Source: Porphyromonas sp. HMSC065F10
GTDB taxonomy: Bacteria; Bacteroidota; Bacteroidia; Bacteroidales; Porphyromonadaceae
Assembly (NCBI RefSeq): GCF_001808555.1
Contig: NZ_KV793784.1
Span: forward strand, 35,954-99,887
Length of the DNA: 63,934 nt
Direction: 5' to 3'
Shown here: positions 1 to 8,365 of the stretch, piece by piece
Layout of the letters: each line of letters opens with the position of its first letter
Numbering within the stretch: the stretch's first letter is position 1
Translations under genes and position numbers: made by a program
Notes under the pieces: model-generated
Told to the model about the DNA's origin: nothing
The model's input: the letters and a program-made list of their open reading frames with translations, nothing else
Database searches by the model: none

Positions 1-574
1 TTTCCATAAACTCCCGATAGGTGCCGACCTTCTCCTCCTCGGTCGCCATCCCGATGTGGCACTCGTAGATCAGGAGTGGCTCGTGCCCGAGGATGGGGCG
101 CTTGCTCCGGAAGGTAAAGGGTCTCTCGGGGTCCCATACAACGGCGCTGAAGAGATGCGTCTCCGGATCCTGCACCACATAGTCGGCCCATGCGGGGATG
201 CGTAGACCGCTACCACCATCCCACTCCACGAGGAGCTTGTAGTGCGTGCCGTGAGCGAGTGTGTCGGCGGGTAGTCTCACCTCCCACGATCCATTGCTGA
301 GGGCGCTGAGACGATACGCCTCCTCCTTGGCCCAGCCGTTGCCGTCACAGAGGAGGTAGATGGCTGTTGCATTAGGCGCCCACTCTCTCAGGACCCACTT
401 GCCTCCCTCTATGCGGTGAAGCCCGTAGTAGAGGTACCCGTCAGCAAAGTCGGAGAGGCTGCCATTGGTTTCTTTTGTCAGTTCACGGAGTTTCCACTTG
501 GCATACTCATACCGTCCCTGTATAGGGGACTCGTAGGGCTCCAGCCATGGGTCTTTCTCAATTAGTCGTAGCAT
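1..574 (-). CDS. glgB: 1,4-alpha-glucan branching enzyme, N-terminal part (cut by window edge)
   Basis: The first 191 residues are readable; the gene runs off the left edge. The protein starts MLRLIEKDPWLEPYES and has the N-terminal CBM48/immunoglobulin-like domain of Bacteroidales branching enzymes (FADGYLYYGLHR, LREWAPNATAIYL, LLIYECHIGMATEEEKVGTY), leading into the GH13 barrel that lies outside the window. Family members form alpha-1,6 branches in cytoplasmic glycogen. The start is the ATG whose reverse complement is at 572-574. It lies 27 bp beyond the stop of aguB on the same strand, so it could be the last gene of the aguA-aguB unit or have its own promoter. Family identity rests on the distinctive N-terminal segment only; catalytic residues cannot be checked here. 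Confidence 0.85.
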   Translation of the reverse strand, partial: MLRLIEKDPWLEPYESPIQGRYEYAKWKLRELTKETNGSLSDFADGYLYYGLHRIEGGKWVLREWAPNATAIYLLCDGNGWAKEEAYRLSALSNGSWEVRLPADTLAHGTHYKLLVEWDGGSGLRIPAWADYVVQDPETHLFSAVVWDPERPFTFRSKRPILGHEPLLIYECHIGMATEEEKVGTYREFME

Positions 575-601
575 AATAAGGTGAGGGTAAGAAGGTGAGT
601 G

Positions 602-1486
602 TCAAAAGGGGTCGCGATAGCGCCTCGTCAGGTCGTCGTAGTGATCGATCCGCCGATCGCGGAGGAAGGGCCACCAGCGGCGGACCAATTCGCATCGCTT
701 GAGGTCTATGTCGATGATCTCCGTCGCCTCCTCGGTGAGCGGAAGCTCCGTGAGCATCTCGCCCTGAGGCCCGGCAGCGAAGGAGCTGCCCCAGAAAGTA
801 ATGCCCGCCTCGGGATTATCACCGGGCGCCGGCTCCCGCCCGACACGATTGACAGCGATGACGGGGAGACCATTGGCGACTGCGTGACCGCGCATCACCA
901 ACTGCCAGGCGGAGCGCTGTCGCTCCTGCTCCTCCCGGTCGTCCCGGTCGTCGTAGCCGATGGCTGTGGGGTAGATCAGTAGCTCCGCTCCGGCGAGCGC
1001 CATCAGTCGAGCCGCCTCGGGATACCACTGATCCCAGCAGACCAGCAGCCCGAGCCGTCCCACGGAGGTCTCTATGGGGTGGAAGCCGAGGTCTCCCGGG
1101 GTGAAGTAAAACTTCTCGTAGTATCCCGGGTCGTCCGGGATGTGCATCTTGCGGTATACGCCCGCGATGCTGCCATCGCGCTCCAGCACGACAGCGGTAT
1201 TGTGGTACAGTCCCGGTGCCCGCTTCTCAAAGAGCGAGGTGACGATCACCACTCCGAGCTCCTGTGCCAGCTGACCATAGAAGTCTGTCGCCGGTCCAGG
1301 GATCGGCTCAGCAAGGTCAAAGAGGTCGACATCCTCCGTCTGGCAGAAGTAGAGCCCGTCGTGCAACTCCTGCAGTACGATGAGCTCGGCTCCATCTGCC
1401 GCTGCCGATCGGATCTTCTCGCCGAGGCGGAGACGATTGTCCCGGAGGTCGCCGGTATTGTGCTGTTGGATAAGGGCGGTACGCAT
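602..1486 (-). CDS. aguB: N-carbamoylputrescine amidase
   Basis: About 294 residues, the usual length for the carbon-nitrogen hydrolase (nitrilase) fold. The Glu-Lys-Cys triad is visible in order: Glu in VLQELHDGLYFC, Lys in VYRKMHIPDDPGYYEK, Cys in GLLVCWDQWYPEAAR. The YYEKFYFTPGD and C-terminal WPFLRDRRID segments are typical of N-carbamoylputrescine amidases, which release putrescine, CO2 and ammonia. The preceding gene is agmatine deiminase, which makes the substrate, so the pair forms a complete agmatine-to-putrescine route. Two starts are possible: ATG at 1486 (chosen, 2 bp after the aguA stop) or GTG at 1492 with a GTGA overlap. Either implies translational coupling. Confidence 0.93.
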   Translation of the reverse strand: MRTALIQQHNTGDLRDNRLRLGEKIRSAAADGAELIVLQELHDGLYFCQTEDVDLFDLAEPIPGPATDFYGQLAQELGVVIVTSLFEKRAPGLYHNTAVVLERDGSIAGVYRKMHIPDDPGYYEKFYFTPGDLGFHPIETSVGRLGLLVCWDQWYPEAARLMALAGAELLIYPTAIGYDDRDDREEQERQRSAWQLVMRGHAVANGLPVIAVNRVGREPAPGDNPEAGITFWGSSFAAGPQGEMLTELPLTEEATEIIDIDLKRCELVRRWWPFLRDRRIDHYDDLTRRYRDPF

Positions 1487-1488
1487 AG

Positions 1489-2514
1489 TCACTTGTATTC
1501 TTCGTCGATAAATCCCTCGGGAAACTGCATCGTGGCGCAGTGGATCGAGCCGTGCTGACGGATCAGCGGGATGGCGTCCACCGGCACGATCTTCCGCTCT
1601 GGGAAGAGGTCACGCAGTGTTGATAGAGCCTCATCGTCCGCCCTATCTCGGTAGGTGGGAGCGAGGATGATGCTGTTGGTGATGAGGAAGTTGGCATAGC
1701 TTGCCGGCATGGCGGACCCATCCGTGTCTCTCTTCACCTCGGGCGTCGGCAGTGCGACCAAGCGATACCTCTCGCCATAGAGCCGGTGAAGCTCCTCATC
1801 GAGCTTACGGAGGGTATGGTAGTCCGGGTGCCCCTCATCGGAGCAGGAGGCGTAGACGATGGTCTCGTCGTCGCAGAAGCGGGCGAGCGTATCGATATGT
1901 CCGTCGGTGTCATCGCCCTCAAGGGGAGAGACCTCCAGCATATCCACTCGGTCTGCGTGCAGTCCCTCCTGGATCGGCTCGGTGATGGCTTGTACATCTG
2001 CCTCACCCCGACCGAGATTTCGATTGGGGTCCAGCAGGACAGACGAGGTGGAGAGGATCAGTCCCTCTCCGTTGCTCTCCACGGCACCGCCCTCAAGGAC
2101 ATAGTCGTGACGGGTGATCCGCTTGATGTCTTTAGTGAAAACAGGGAGCTTGGATGCTACCTGATTGTCTCTATCGGCGGCAAACTTAAGTCCCCAGGCG
2201 TTGAAGGCATAGTCCACCACTGCCCGCTCGCCTCGGTCGTTGATGACGGAGAGCGATGCGTAGTCGCGCACCCAGGTGTCATTGAGTGGCATCTCTTGCA
2301 CGGTCAGTCGGTGGGGGTAATCGCCCCGCAGCGGCACGCTTGCCGTATCCTGAGCGAGCAGGATCACCGGCACGTAGTCCAGCAGCGCACGTACCATCAG
2401 CAGATAGCAGCTGCGGATCTCAGCGAGATTGTCAGCCCAGTCCATCGTCTCGTCAGGCCACGCCAGCAAGACCGCATCCTGAGGAGCCCACTCGGGGATA
2501 AGTCCCTTCGTCAT
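1489..2514 (-). CDS. aguA: agmatine deiminase
   Basis: 341 residues of the peptidyl-arginine-deiminase-like fold. It hydrolyses agmatine to N-carbamoylputrescine and ammonia. Visible signatures are the N-terminal MDWADN and NDTWVRDYA substrate-site segment, the VLEGGAVESNGEG loop, DTDGHIDTLARF with catalytic acidic residue and histidine, and the C-terminal GSIHCATMQFP holding the catalytic cysteine. It is the first gene of the unit; aguB follows with a possible 4-bp overlap. A TATCTTTG -7-like box lies 32 bp upstream of the start, and further upstream lies one of the 22-bp-period repeat arrays. Confidence 0.95.
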   Translation of the reverse strand: MTKGLIPEWAPQDAVLLAWPDETMDWADNLAEIRSCYLLMVRALLDYVPVILLAQDTASVPLRGDYPHRLTVQEMPLNDTWVRDYASLSVINDRGERAVVDYAFNAWGLKFAADRDNQVASKLPVFTKDIKRITRHDYVLEGGAVESNGEGLILSTSSVLLDPNRNLGRGEADVQAITEPIQEGLHADRVDMLEVSPLEGDDTDGHIDTLARFCDDETIVYASCSDEGHPDYHTLRKLDEELHRLYGERYRLVALPTPEVKRDTDGSAMPASYANFLITNSIILAPTYRDRADDEALSTLRDLFPERKIVPVDAIPLIRQHGSIHCATMQFPEGFIDEEYK

Positions 2515-2545
2515 AGCAGTTGAGTTTCTTGTTTCCCTTATGAGA

Positions 2546-2553
2546 CAAAGATA
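2546..2553 (-). promoter_or_regulatory. putative -7 box for aguA
   Basis: Minus-strand TATCTTTG matches the Bacteroidota -7 consensus TAnnTTTG, 32 bp before the aguA ATG. No clear -33 TTG at the usual 19-21 bp spacing. Confidence 0.5.
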
Positions 2554-2620
2554 ATCTTTTTCGTCAATTTTTTACTTAGCACCTGACCACGGATAAGTAC
2601 ATAGGACAGCAACGCCTAAT

Positions 2621-2680
2621 CTAATACCGGTAAAAGGATTCTCTAATACCGATATTAGTTGCATCTAATATCGGTATTAG
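2621..2680. repeat. 22-bp-period array of 16-bp near-palindromes (array 1)
   Basis: Three 16-bp units begin exactly 22 bp apart: CTAATACCGGTAAAAG (2621-2636), CTAATACCGATATTAG (2643-2658) and CTAATATCGGTATTAG (2665-2680), separated by unrelated 6-bp spacers gattct and ttgcat. The second and third units are reverse complements of each other. The array sits in the 238-bp gap between the bioB stop and the aguA start, upstream of the aguA -7 box. Nothing else is recognisable in the gap. Three more arrays with the same period occur in this window. Confidence 0.92.
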
Positions 2681-2752
2681 AATTGCCTCTGAGGGGGTGA
2701 CTACACCTGCCTTGAATATCAGCTACTTCTCCACGCCTCACAGAAGTGCTTG

Positions 2753-3733
2753 TCAGCCGTTGGCCCACTCAGTCTCCCGAGTGGTGTCGTACCCGGCGCT
2801 GTGGAAGAGCTCCCTGTCGCGCGATACCACCGAGGCGACTGTCGTCAGCAGTCCGCCGGTGATGGCGGAGTTGATCCCCACATAGAGACCCATACGCTCT
2901 GTCTCCGGGGAGAGTAGGGCACGCCCCCCGCTGTATCGGAGGAAGGCGGTCGGACAGGCGAGACGGAAGATGCAGATCGTCTCCAGCACCTCCTCCGGCG
3001 AGATAAAGCTCCTCTCCCCGAGCGGAGTGCCGGGTATTGGGTGGAGGAAGTTGATCGGGATGCTCCCCACGCCCAGCTCCGCTTGGTGGAGGGCAAAGTC
3101 GACCCTGTCCTCCCGAGTCTCGCCCATACCGACGATGCCCCCGCTGCAGACCTTCAGCCCGACCCGCTTCGCTGCTGCGATCGTCTCCTCCTTGGCGGAT
3201 TGCGGATGGGTGGTGCAGACGGTGCCGAAGTAGCCGGGCGAGCTCTCCATATTGCAGTGGTAGGTCTCCAGACCCGCCCTGCGGAGTCGACTCAGCTGCT
3301 CCTCGGTGCAGAGTCCGAGCGAGGCGCAGAGATGCTTCGCCCCACCTGCTCTCATTGCCCTTAGCTGATCCTCATACCTCAGCATCTCTCCCTCCGTGGG
3401 GCGCTTACCGCTCGATACGATGGAGAATCGCCGCACGCCATGCTCTCTATTCTTTGCCTCAGCAGCGACCACCACCTCGGTAGGCAGCACCCCATAGGGA
3501 TCGATCTCTGTATGGTGTCGTGCGCTCTGGGCGCACCACTTGCAGTCCTCCGGGCAGCGACCATTCTTATCATTGATGATGGCGCAGGTGTCAAATCCAT
3601 CGCCACAGAGTCGGCGGGTGATCCGGTGGCACTCCTCGTAGAGCTCTTCTCGGGGGGTCTCATCGATGATAGACAGCAGCTCTGCCGCCTCGGTGATCCG
3701 GTAGCCGCCGATGATTTTGTCCGAAATCTTCAT
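2753..3733 (-). CDS. bioB: biotin synthase
   Basis: 326 residues, normal for BioB. A radical-SAM enzyme that inserts sulfur into dethiobiotin. The CxxxCxxC cluster motif is in GRCPEDCKWCAQS near residue 65. Further BioB hallmarks are YHCNMESSPGYF, VCSGGIVGMGE, INFLHPIPGTPL and the C-terminal GINSAITGGLLTT segment. It is a single gene, divergent from malate dehydrogenase. The start is the only ATG giving a normal N-terminus and follows a TACCTTTG box by 25 bp. No other biotin genes are in the window, so whether the rest of the pathway exists cannot be judged here. Confidence 0.96.
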   Translation of the reverse strand: MKISDKIIGGYRITEAAELLSIIDETPREELYEECHRITRRLCGDGFDTCAIINDKNGRCPEDCKWCAQSARHHTEIDPYGVLPTEVVVAAEAKNREHGVRRFSIVSSGKRPTEGEMLRYEDQLRAMRAGGAKHLCASLGLCTEEQLSRLRRAGLETYHCNMESSPGYFGTVCTTHPQSAKEETIAAAKRVGLKVCSGGIVGMGETREDRVDFALHQAELGVGSIPINFLHPIPGTPLGERSFISPEEVLETICIFRLACPTAFLRYSGGRALLSPETERMGLYVGINSAITGGLLTTVASVVSRDRELFHSAGYDTTRETEWANG

Positions 3734-3758
3734 CTCTCTTTCTTTTCTCTTGGTCTTA

Positions 3759-3766
3759 CAAAGGTA
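3759..3766 (-). promoter_or_regulatory. putative -7 box for bioB
   Basis: Minus-strand TACCTTTG, 25 bp upstream of the bioB ATG, matches TAnnTTTG. Confidence 0.55.
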
Positions 3767-3846
3767 GCGAAATGGCTTGGCAAGCCGGTCAGAGCAAGCA
3801 TCGTAAAATACTTGGGCTAATATGAGGAATTATTTAAGTATTTGAT

Positions 3847-3854
3847 TAGATTTG
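3847..3854 (+). promoter_or_regulatory. putative -7 box for malate dehydrogenase
   Basis: Plus-strand TAGATTTG, 49 bp upstream of the mdh ATG. A -33 element at normal spacing is not evident. Confidence 0.45.
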
Positions 3855-3903
3855 CATACGAATGAGATAGACAAGTAACACGTATCACTTCAATACATTA
3901 TTT

Positions 3904-4908
3904 ATGGACTTCGTTAGTAACGACAAGTTGGTTATCGTAGGAGCTGCTGGTATGATCGGCTCCAATATGGCGCAGATCGCGTCTGTAATGCGTCTTACCC
4001 CAAACCTCTGCCTCTTCGATGTATATGAGCCGGGGCTGGAGGGTGTCTACGAGGAGCTGCGCCACTGTGGCTTCGACGGGATGAACATCCACTACACTAC
4101 CGACGTGAAGGAGGCCTTCACCGGTGCTAAGTACATCGTCAGCTCGGGTGGTGCTCCCCGCAAGGCAGGCATGACACGTGAGGACTTGATCAGCGGCAAT
4201 GGCGAGATCGCTAAGCAGCTGGGTGAGAACATCCGCAAGTACTGCCCCGACCTGGAGCACCTGACCATCATCTTCAACCCCGCTGACATCACCGGTATCA
4301 TCGCTCTCCTCCATTCCGGTCTGAAGCCCTCTCAGGTGACCACGCTTGCCGGTCTCGACAGCACCCGTCTCCAGAGCGAGCTTGCTAAGCACTTCGGCGT
4401 CCTCCAGCACGAGGTGACCGGAGCCCGTACTTACGGTGGTCACGGTGAGCAGATGGCTGTCTTTGGTAGCAGCGTCAAGGTGGACGGCAAGCCTCTCTCT
4501 GAGCTGATCGGTACGGACAAGCTGACTGACGAGCAGTGGGCTGAGCTCCGCCAGCGTGTCATCAAGGGCGGTGCCAATATCATCAAGCTCCGTGGTCGCT
4601 CTTCCTTCCAGAGCCCTGCACAGCTCTCTATCGAGATGATCGGTGCAGCCATGGGCGGTCCCGCCTTCCGCTGGCCTGTCGGCACCTATGTCTCCAACGA
4701 TCGCTACGATCACGTCATGATGGCCTGGGAGACTGTCCTCGATCGTAATGGCGCTCACATCAAGCCGATCGAGCATGCCACCGATGAGGAGATGAAGGAG
4801 CTCGATGCCTCCTACAAGCATCTCCAGGACCAGATCGACAATATCATCAAGATGGGTCTCATCCCCTCTGTCGATAAGTGGAGCGAGCTTAACCCCAACA
4901 TCAAGTAA
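3904..4908 (+). CDS. mdh: malate dehydrogenase
   Basis: 334 residues of the LDH/MDH family. The NAD-binding glycine motif is in VIVGAAGMIGSNMAQIAS near residues 10-27, followed by LFDVYEPGLEG. The substrate-binding arginine region is in GGAPRKAGMTREDL, the FNPADI turn near residue 125 corresponds to the family NP motif, and the catalytic histidine lies in YGGHGEQMAVF. It interconverts malate and oxaloacetate in the cytoplasm, part of the reductive branch toward fumarate and succinate in Bacteroidales. It is monocistronic, with a -7-like box upstream and a 15-bp perfect terminator hairpin 22 bp after the stop. A 359-codon frame on the opposite strand is a codon-bias shadow. Confidence 0.95.
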   Translation: MDFVSNDKLVIVGAAGMIGSNMAQIASVMRLTPNLCLFDVYEPGLEGVYEELRHCGFDGMNIHYTTDVKEAFTGAKYIVSSGGAPRKAGMTREDLISGNGEIAKQLGENIRKYCPDLEHLTIIFNPADITGIIALLHSGLKPSQVTTLAGLDSTRLQSELAKHFGVLQHEVTGARTYGGHGEQMAVFGSSVKVDGKPLSELIGTDKLTDEQWAELRQRVIKGGANIIKLRGRSSFQSPAQLSIEMIGAAMGGPAFRWPVGTYVSNDRYDHVMMAWETVLDRNGAHIKPIEHATDEEMKELDASYKHLQDQIDNIIKMGLIPSVDKWSELNPNIK

Positions 4909-4930
4909 TCCACACCTACCGTTACTATAT

Positions 4931-4965
4931 GAGCGGGGGCGTGTCACACAGACACGCCCCCGCTC
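4931..4965. terminator. terminator hairpin between mdh and the convergent ATPase gene
   Basis: A perfect 15-bp stem (4931-4945 with 4951-4965) with loop acaca. No long T run follows, only ttgtc. It lies between two convergent genes and could serve either. Confidence 0.8.
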
Positions 4966-4989
4966 TTGTCTCCGCACCTATCAGATCTA

Positions 4990-6117
4990 TTAGAATAAGC
5001 TCCTCTTCATCCAGAGCGCCATTACAGGGTCGGTCATATAGGTCTGCCCTTCAGTCGTCTCTATGAGCTCCTTCTTGATCAGAGCATTCCGAACAGAATT
5101 GGCATTGGCAGAGGAGCTGAGCCCATACTTGTCGATCACCTCTTGGGAGGTAAATGAGCCGCTGACCCCGTCTGTAATCGCCCTGAGGAAGCTTAGCTGA
5201 TAGCCGGTCAAGTCCTCTGTCTGTTTCTCGAAGAGAGGGCTATTCTGGCTGATGAGATCACTCTCTGCTTGCTCAATATCACTTGCTGTGGCTACCGAGT
5301 CAGACCTGCTCCAGACCAGCCAAGATAGTTGCTGCACATAGGAGGAGTGGTTGTCCACCCTGAGGGCAATCTCTTCAGCAAGCGCCGGAGAGATAGACTT
5401 CCCGGTGGAGGCAAAGCGTTCGCATATATATGTGACCCAGTCCGACGTCCCGATCTTGCTTAGGTAGATCACCTCACCGAACTTGTAGAAGGGGTAACTC
5501 CGACTACCGAAGAGCTCACTCATGAGGTGTCTTTTGCTTCCAAATAAGCAGTAAGAGACGTGCCTCTGGTGTTGCCACACGCTCCTCAGTTTCTTCTGGA
5601 AAGTGAGTGAGTCAGTAAACTCTCCCAATTGCTGAAATTCATCAATGCAGACAACGATACGGCAGTTATTCTTCTTTGCGATCTTCTCCGGTAGCTCAAG
5701 GACATCCTCTATACCCTCTTCCTTGCCTCTTATGTCGAGAGAGAGCGATATCTCCGTCGTAGGGTCAGTGCCGAGAGTGAATTTCGGACTGATGCGGGAA
5801 AGAAACTCCTTGGCATTCCTCAGTATCTCCTCCCATCGTGTAGCGGTCTGCTGAAGTACTGCTGTGGCATAGGCGTTGCAAAAGTCACTCTCTGTACGAC
5901 ACGCAAAAATATCGAGGAAGATAACCCTTAGCTCGTCACCGGACACCTCCTTGATCGTCTTTTTGACCAGGGATGTCTTTCCCCATCGTCGAGGGGAGAT
6001 CAGTATGGTATTTATGCCGTGCTTGAAGTTAGATGCCAGGCGCTGCGTATCCTCTCTTCTATCGGTGAAGTGCTCTCCGGATGTGGCAACACCAAACTTG
6101 AATGGCTGTATGTCCAT
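4990..6117 (-). CDS. AAA-type ATP-binding protein with C-terminal winged helix (ATPase_2-like)
   Basis: 375 residues. Walker A is SPRRWGKTS near residues 41-49 and Walker B is RIVVCIDEFQQL near 155-166. The N-terminus (FKFGVATSGEHFTDR) and architecture match the ATPase family first described from Archaea (PF01637) that is common in Bacteroidota. The C-terminal 80 residues (QLSFLRAITDGVSGSFTSQEV, LSSSANANSVRNALIKKELIE, YMTDPVMALWMKRSLF) look like a winged-helix DNA-binding domain. Substrate and role are unknown; relatives are often called STAND-like or mobile-element associated, but nothing here shows which. The gene follows mutY after a 151-bp gap containing a striking inverted repeat (6171-6231), a possible operator. 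Function not assigned. Confidence 0.8.
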   Translation of the reverse strand: MDIQPFKFGVATSGEHFTDRREDTQRLASNFKHGINTILISPRRWGKTSLVKKTIKEVSGDELRVIFLDIFACRTESDFCNAYATAVLQQTATRWEEILRNAKEFLSRISPKFTLGTDPTTEISLSLDIRGKEEGIEDVLELPEKIAKKNNCRIVVCIDEFQQLGEFTDSLTFQKKLRSVWQHQRHVSYCLFGSKRHLMSELFGSRSYPFYKFGEVIYLSKIGTSDWVTYICERFASTGKSISPALAEEIALRVDNHSSYVQQLSWLVWSRSDSVATASDIEQAESDLISQNSPLFEKQTEDLTGYQLSFLRAITDGVSGSFTSQEVIDKYGLSSSANANSVRNALIKKELIETTEGQTYMTDPVMALWMKRSLF

Positions 6118-6170
6118 AGTGTAAGGAGCTTAACAATTGTACTATGTACAAAATTACCTATTATTTAATT

Positions 6171-6231
6171 ACTAAGAGCGGTCTACTAAGAAGCGTCTTA
6201 GTAAGAAGCGACTTAGTAGATCGCCCTTAGT
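6171..6231. repeat. nested inverted repeat upstream of the ATPase gene
   Basis: Outer arms 6171-6190 and 6212-6231 are complementary at 18 of 20 positions. Between them lies a second near-palindrome (6185-6202, ACTAAGAAGCGTCTTAGT). The hexamer ACTAAG or its complement CTTAGT occurs five times in 61 bp (6171, 6185, 6197, 6212, 6226). It is 54 bp upstream of the ATPase ATG and 38 bp past the mutY stop. No T run follows on either strand, so it is more like an operator or structured leader than a terminator. Confidence 0.8.
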
Positions 6232-6268
6232 GGGTCGGTCAAGAGGTAGACTTCTGAAGTTTAGCGAA

Positions 6269-7378
6269 TTAAATGAGACGGTTGCCCCCGGTGTAGTGAT
6301 CGAGGAAGTGGCGAAGAGGCTTAGGGAAAGCGATCGTACCATGTTCCGAGAGGGGTATCTGCTCAGTCCCGTCGGGGTAGGTGGGATCGGTATCGCCCAA
6401 CGTGCTGCAGATGTGTACTCTCAGGTGGAGGAGCCGGTGGCTCAGTCGATGGTCCTTGAGGGGCAGGGTCTCTATGATCTCCCAGCCCTCCGGAGGTGTG
6501 GGCAGGGCGGTCGACTCTCTCTCCAAGACCACTCCGGGTAGCTCGTAGAGTCCCTTCCAGATCCCACGCCGGCTGTCCCGTCGGCGGATTGCTATCTGTC
6601 CCCGGTGGAGGAGTAGGAAGTACTCTATCCAACGCTCCCTCACCATGGTCTTGTGTGCCTTGATGGGAAGGAGGTTGACCAGCTCCGTTCCTCTCGACCG
6701 GCAGGCGCCTCCGAGGGGGCAGGTGGCGCAGAGGGGACTCTTCGGTGTGCAGATGGTCGCTCCGAGATCCATCATGGCCTGATTGTACCGCCCGGGCTGC
6801 TCTCTCTCGAGAAACAGCCCCGCCATCTCGCGGTAGTACCGCTGACCGGGGGTGGTGTCTATAGGCGTGTCGGTCGCTAAGTAGCGACTCAGGACGCGGT
6901 AGACATTGCCGTCCACGACAGCCAGAGGGTAGTCAAAGGCGATGCTCATGATCGCTGCGGTGGTGTAGGGACCTACGCCCTTGAGTGCTGCCACCTCCCG
7001 CTCCTCACGGGGGAAGACGCCACCATACTCCTCCATGATCTGTCGGGCAGCGTGCTGCATATTGTGTGCTCGAGAGTAGTAGCCCAGCCCCTGCCAGAGG
7101 AGCATCAACTCGTCCTCGGGTGCCTCAGCGAGACTCTTCACATCCGGCAGTCGGTCGATAAACCTGAGGTAGTAGTCCCACCCCTGCACCGTCTGCGTCT
7201 GCTGGAGGATGATCTCTGACACCCATATCCGGTAGGGATCCCTCGTGCCACGCCACGGGAGCTCCCTGCCATGCTTGTCGTACCAGCGCAGCAGCCCTAT
7301 ACGGAAGGCACTGAGCTCAGCCGGAGTGATTGACTCCGGGGTGAGCTCAGTGCCTTTGCTTATAGAAAGGTCAGTCAC
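6269..7378 (-). CDS. mutY: A/G-specific adenine DNA glycosylase
   Basis: 369 residues. MutY removes adenine mispaired with 8-oxoguanine. In order: RGLPWRGTRDPY-like N-terminus (ELPWRGTRDPYRIWVSE), catalytic Glu in SEIILQQTQT, helix-hairpin-helix LKGVGPYTTAAIMS, catalytic Asp in VVDGNVYRVLSR, and the C-x6-C-x2-C-x5-C iron-sulfur loop (CTPKSPLCATCPLGGAC). A NUDIX-like 8-oxoG recognition domain occupies the C-terminal third (IRRRDSRRGIWKGLYELPG). It begins 6 bp after the prs stop, so galE, prs and mutY probably share a transcript. Confidence 0.96.
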   Translation of the reverse strand: MTDLSISKGTELTPESITPAELSAFRIGLLRWYDKHGRELPWRGTRDPYRIWVSEIILQQTQTVQGWDYYLRFIDRLPDVKSLAEAPEDELMLLWQGLGYYSRAHNMQHAARQIMEEYGGVFPREEREVAALKGVGPYTTAAIMSIAFDYPLAVVDGNVYRVLSRYLATDTPIDTTPGQRYYREMAGLFLEREQPGRYNQAMMDLGATICTPKSPLCATCPLGGACRSRGTELVNLLPIKAHKTMVRERWIEYFLLLHRGQIAIRRRDSRRGIWKGLYELPGVVLERESTALPTPPEGWEIIETLPLKDHRLSHRLLHLRVHICSTLGDTDPTYPDGTEQIPLSEHGTIAFPKPLRHFLDHYTGGNRLI

Positions 7379-7384
7379 TGCTGA

Positions 7385-8323
7385 TCAGAGACCATAAAGG
7401 CTGCTGATCGACTCGTGGGTCTCGACGCGGCGGATAGCCTCGGCAAACATCGGCGCAACGGAGAGTACCTTCACCTTATCGCACTTCTTAGTGTAGGGGA
7501 TAGAGTCGGTCACCACCAGCTCCTTGAGCGCGCTCTGCTCCACACGCTCTGTAGCCGGATCACTCATCACGGCGTGTGAGCACATAGCGCGTACCGAGCG
7601 AGCTCCGTGGTCCATCATCAGGTTGGCAGCCTTGGTGATGGTGCCGGCGGTATCGACGATATCGTCCACGAGGAGTACATCCTTATCCTCCACGTCACCG
7701 ATGATGCGCATCTCGGCGACAACGTTGGCCTTGAGGCGCAGCTTGTGGCAGATGACCATCGGCACGCCGAGGGCGTGAGCGTAGGTATTGGCGCGCTTCG
7801 TACCACCGACGTCGGGGGTGGCGATGACGAGGTTTTTGAGATCAATATTCTTCCGGATATAGTCGAGGAAGATATTGGAGGCGTAGAGGTGGTCTACGGG
7901 GACATTGAAGAATCCCTGGATCTGGTCCGCATGGAGATCCATGGTGATCAGGCGCGAGATGCCTGCAGCCTGCAGGAGGTCAGCGACTAACTTGGCACCG
8001 ATGGAGACGCGCGGCTTATCCTTGCGGTCTTGTCTAGCCCAGCCGAAGTAGGGGATCACGGCGGCGATGTAGTGAGCACTGGCGCGCTTGGCAGCATCGA
8101 CCATAAGGAGCAGCTCCATCAGGTTGTCAGCCGGGGCAAAGGTCGACTGCACGATGTAGGTGTCCTTGCCACGGATTGACTCCTCAAAGCTTCCGGAGAA
8201 CTCTCCGTCAGCGAAGCGCTCGTACTTGAATTTTCCGAGGTCGCACTTCAGGCTGGAGCAGATCTGCTCAGCGAGGTTCATGCTCTTCTGTCCGGAGAAG
8301 ATCCCAAATTCGTTCTTGTCCAT
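7385..8323 (-). CDS. prs: ribose-phosphate pyrophosphokinase
   Basis: 312 residues, the standard class I PRPP synthetase length. It makes PRPP from ribose 5-phosphate and ATP for nucleotide, histidine and tryptophan synthesis. Visible motifs are FADGEFSGSFEESIRGKDTYIVQ, YFGWARQDRKDKPRVSIGAK, ITMDLHADQIQGFF and the PRPP-binding loop VLLVDDIVDTAGTI. It lies 42 bp after galE and 6 bp before mutY on the same strand. Confidence 0.97.
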   Translation of the reverse strand: MDKNEFGIFSGQKSMNLAEQICSSLKCDLGKFKYERFADGEFSGSFEESIRGKDTYIVQSTFAPADNLMELLLMVDAAKRASAHYIAAVIPYFGWARQDRKDKPRVSIGAKLVADLLQAAGISRLITMDLHADQIQGFFNVPVDHLYASNIFLDYIRKNIDLKNLVIATPDVGGTKRANTYAHALGVPMVICHKLRLKANVVAEMRIIGDVEDKDVLLVDDIVDTAGTITKAANLMMDHGARSVRAMCSHAVMSDPATERVEQSALKELVVTDSIPYTKKCDKVKVLSVAPMFAEAIRRVETHESISSLYGL

Positions 8324-8365
8324 TGTACTGTTAGGGGTGGTATAATTTCGATTAGATATTAGCTG

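Noticed and set aside
2621-2680. CRISPR array interpretation of the 22-bp repeats
   Set aside because: Spacers are only 6 bp, units are 16 bp, there are only three or four units per site and no cas genes nearby.
3898-4977. A 359-codon open frame on the minus strand across malate dehydrogenase
   Set aside because: It is fully antisense to a clearly conserved gene, runs through its terminator, and has the low-information composition of a codon-bias shadow.
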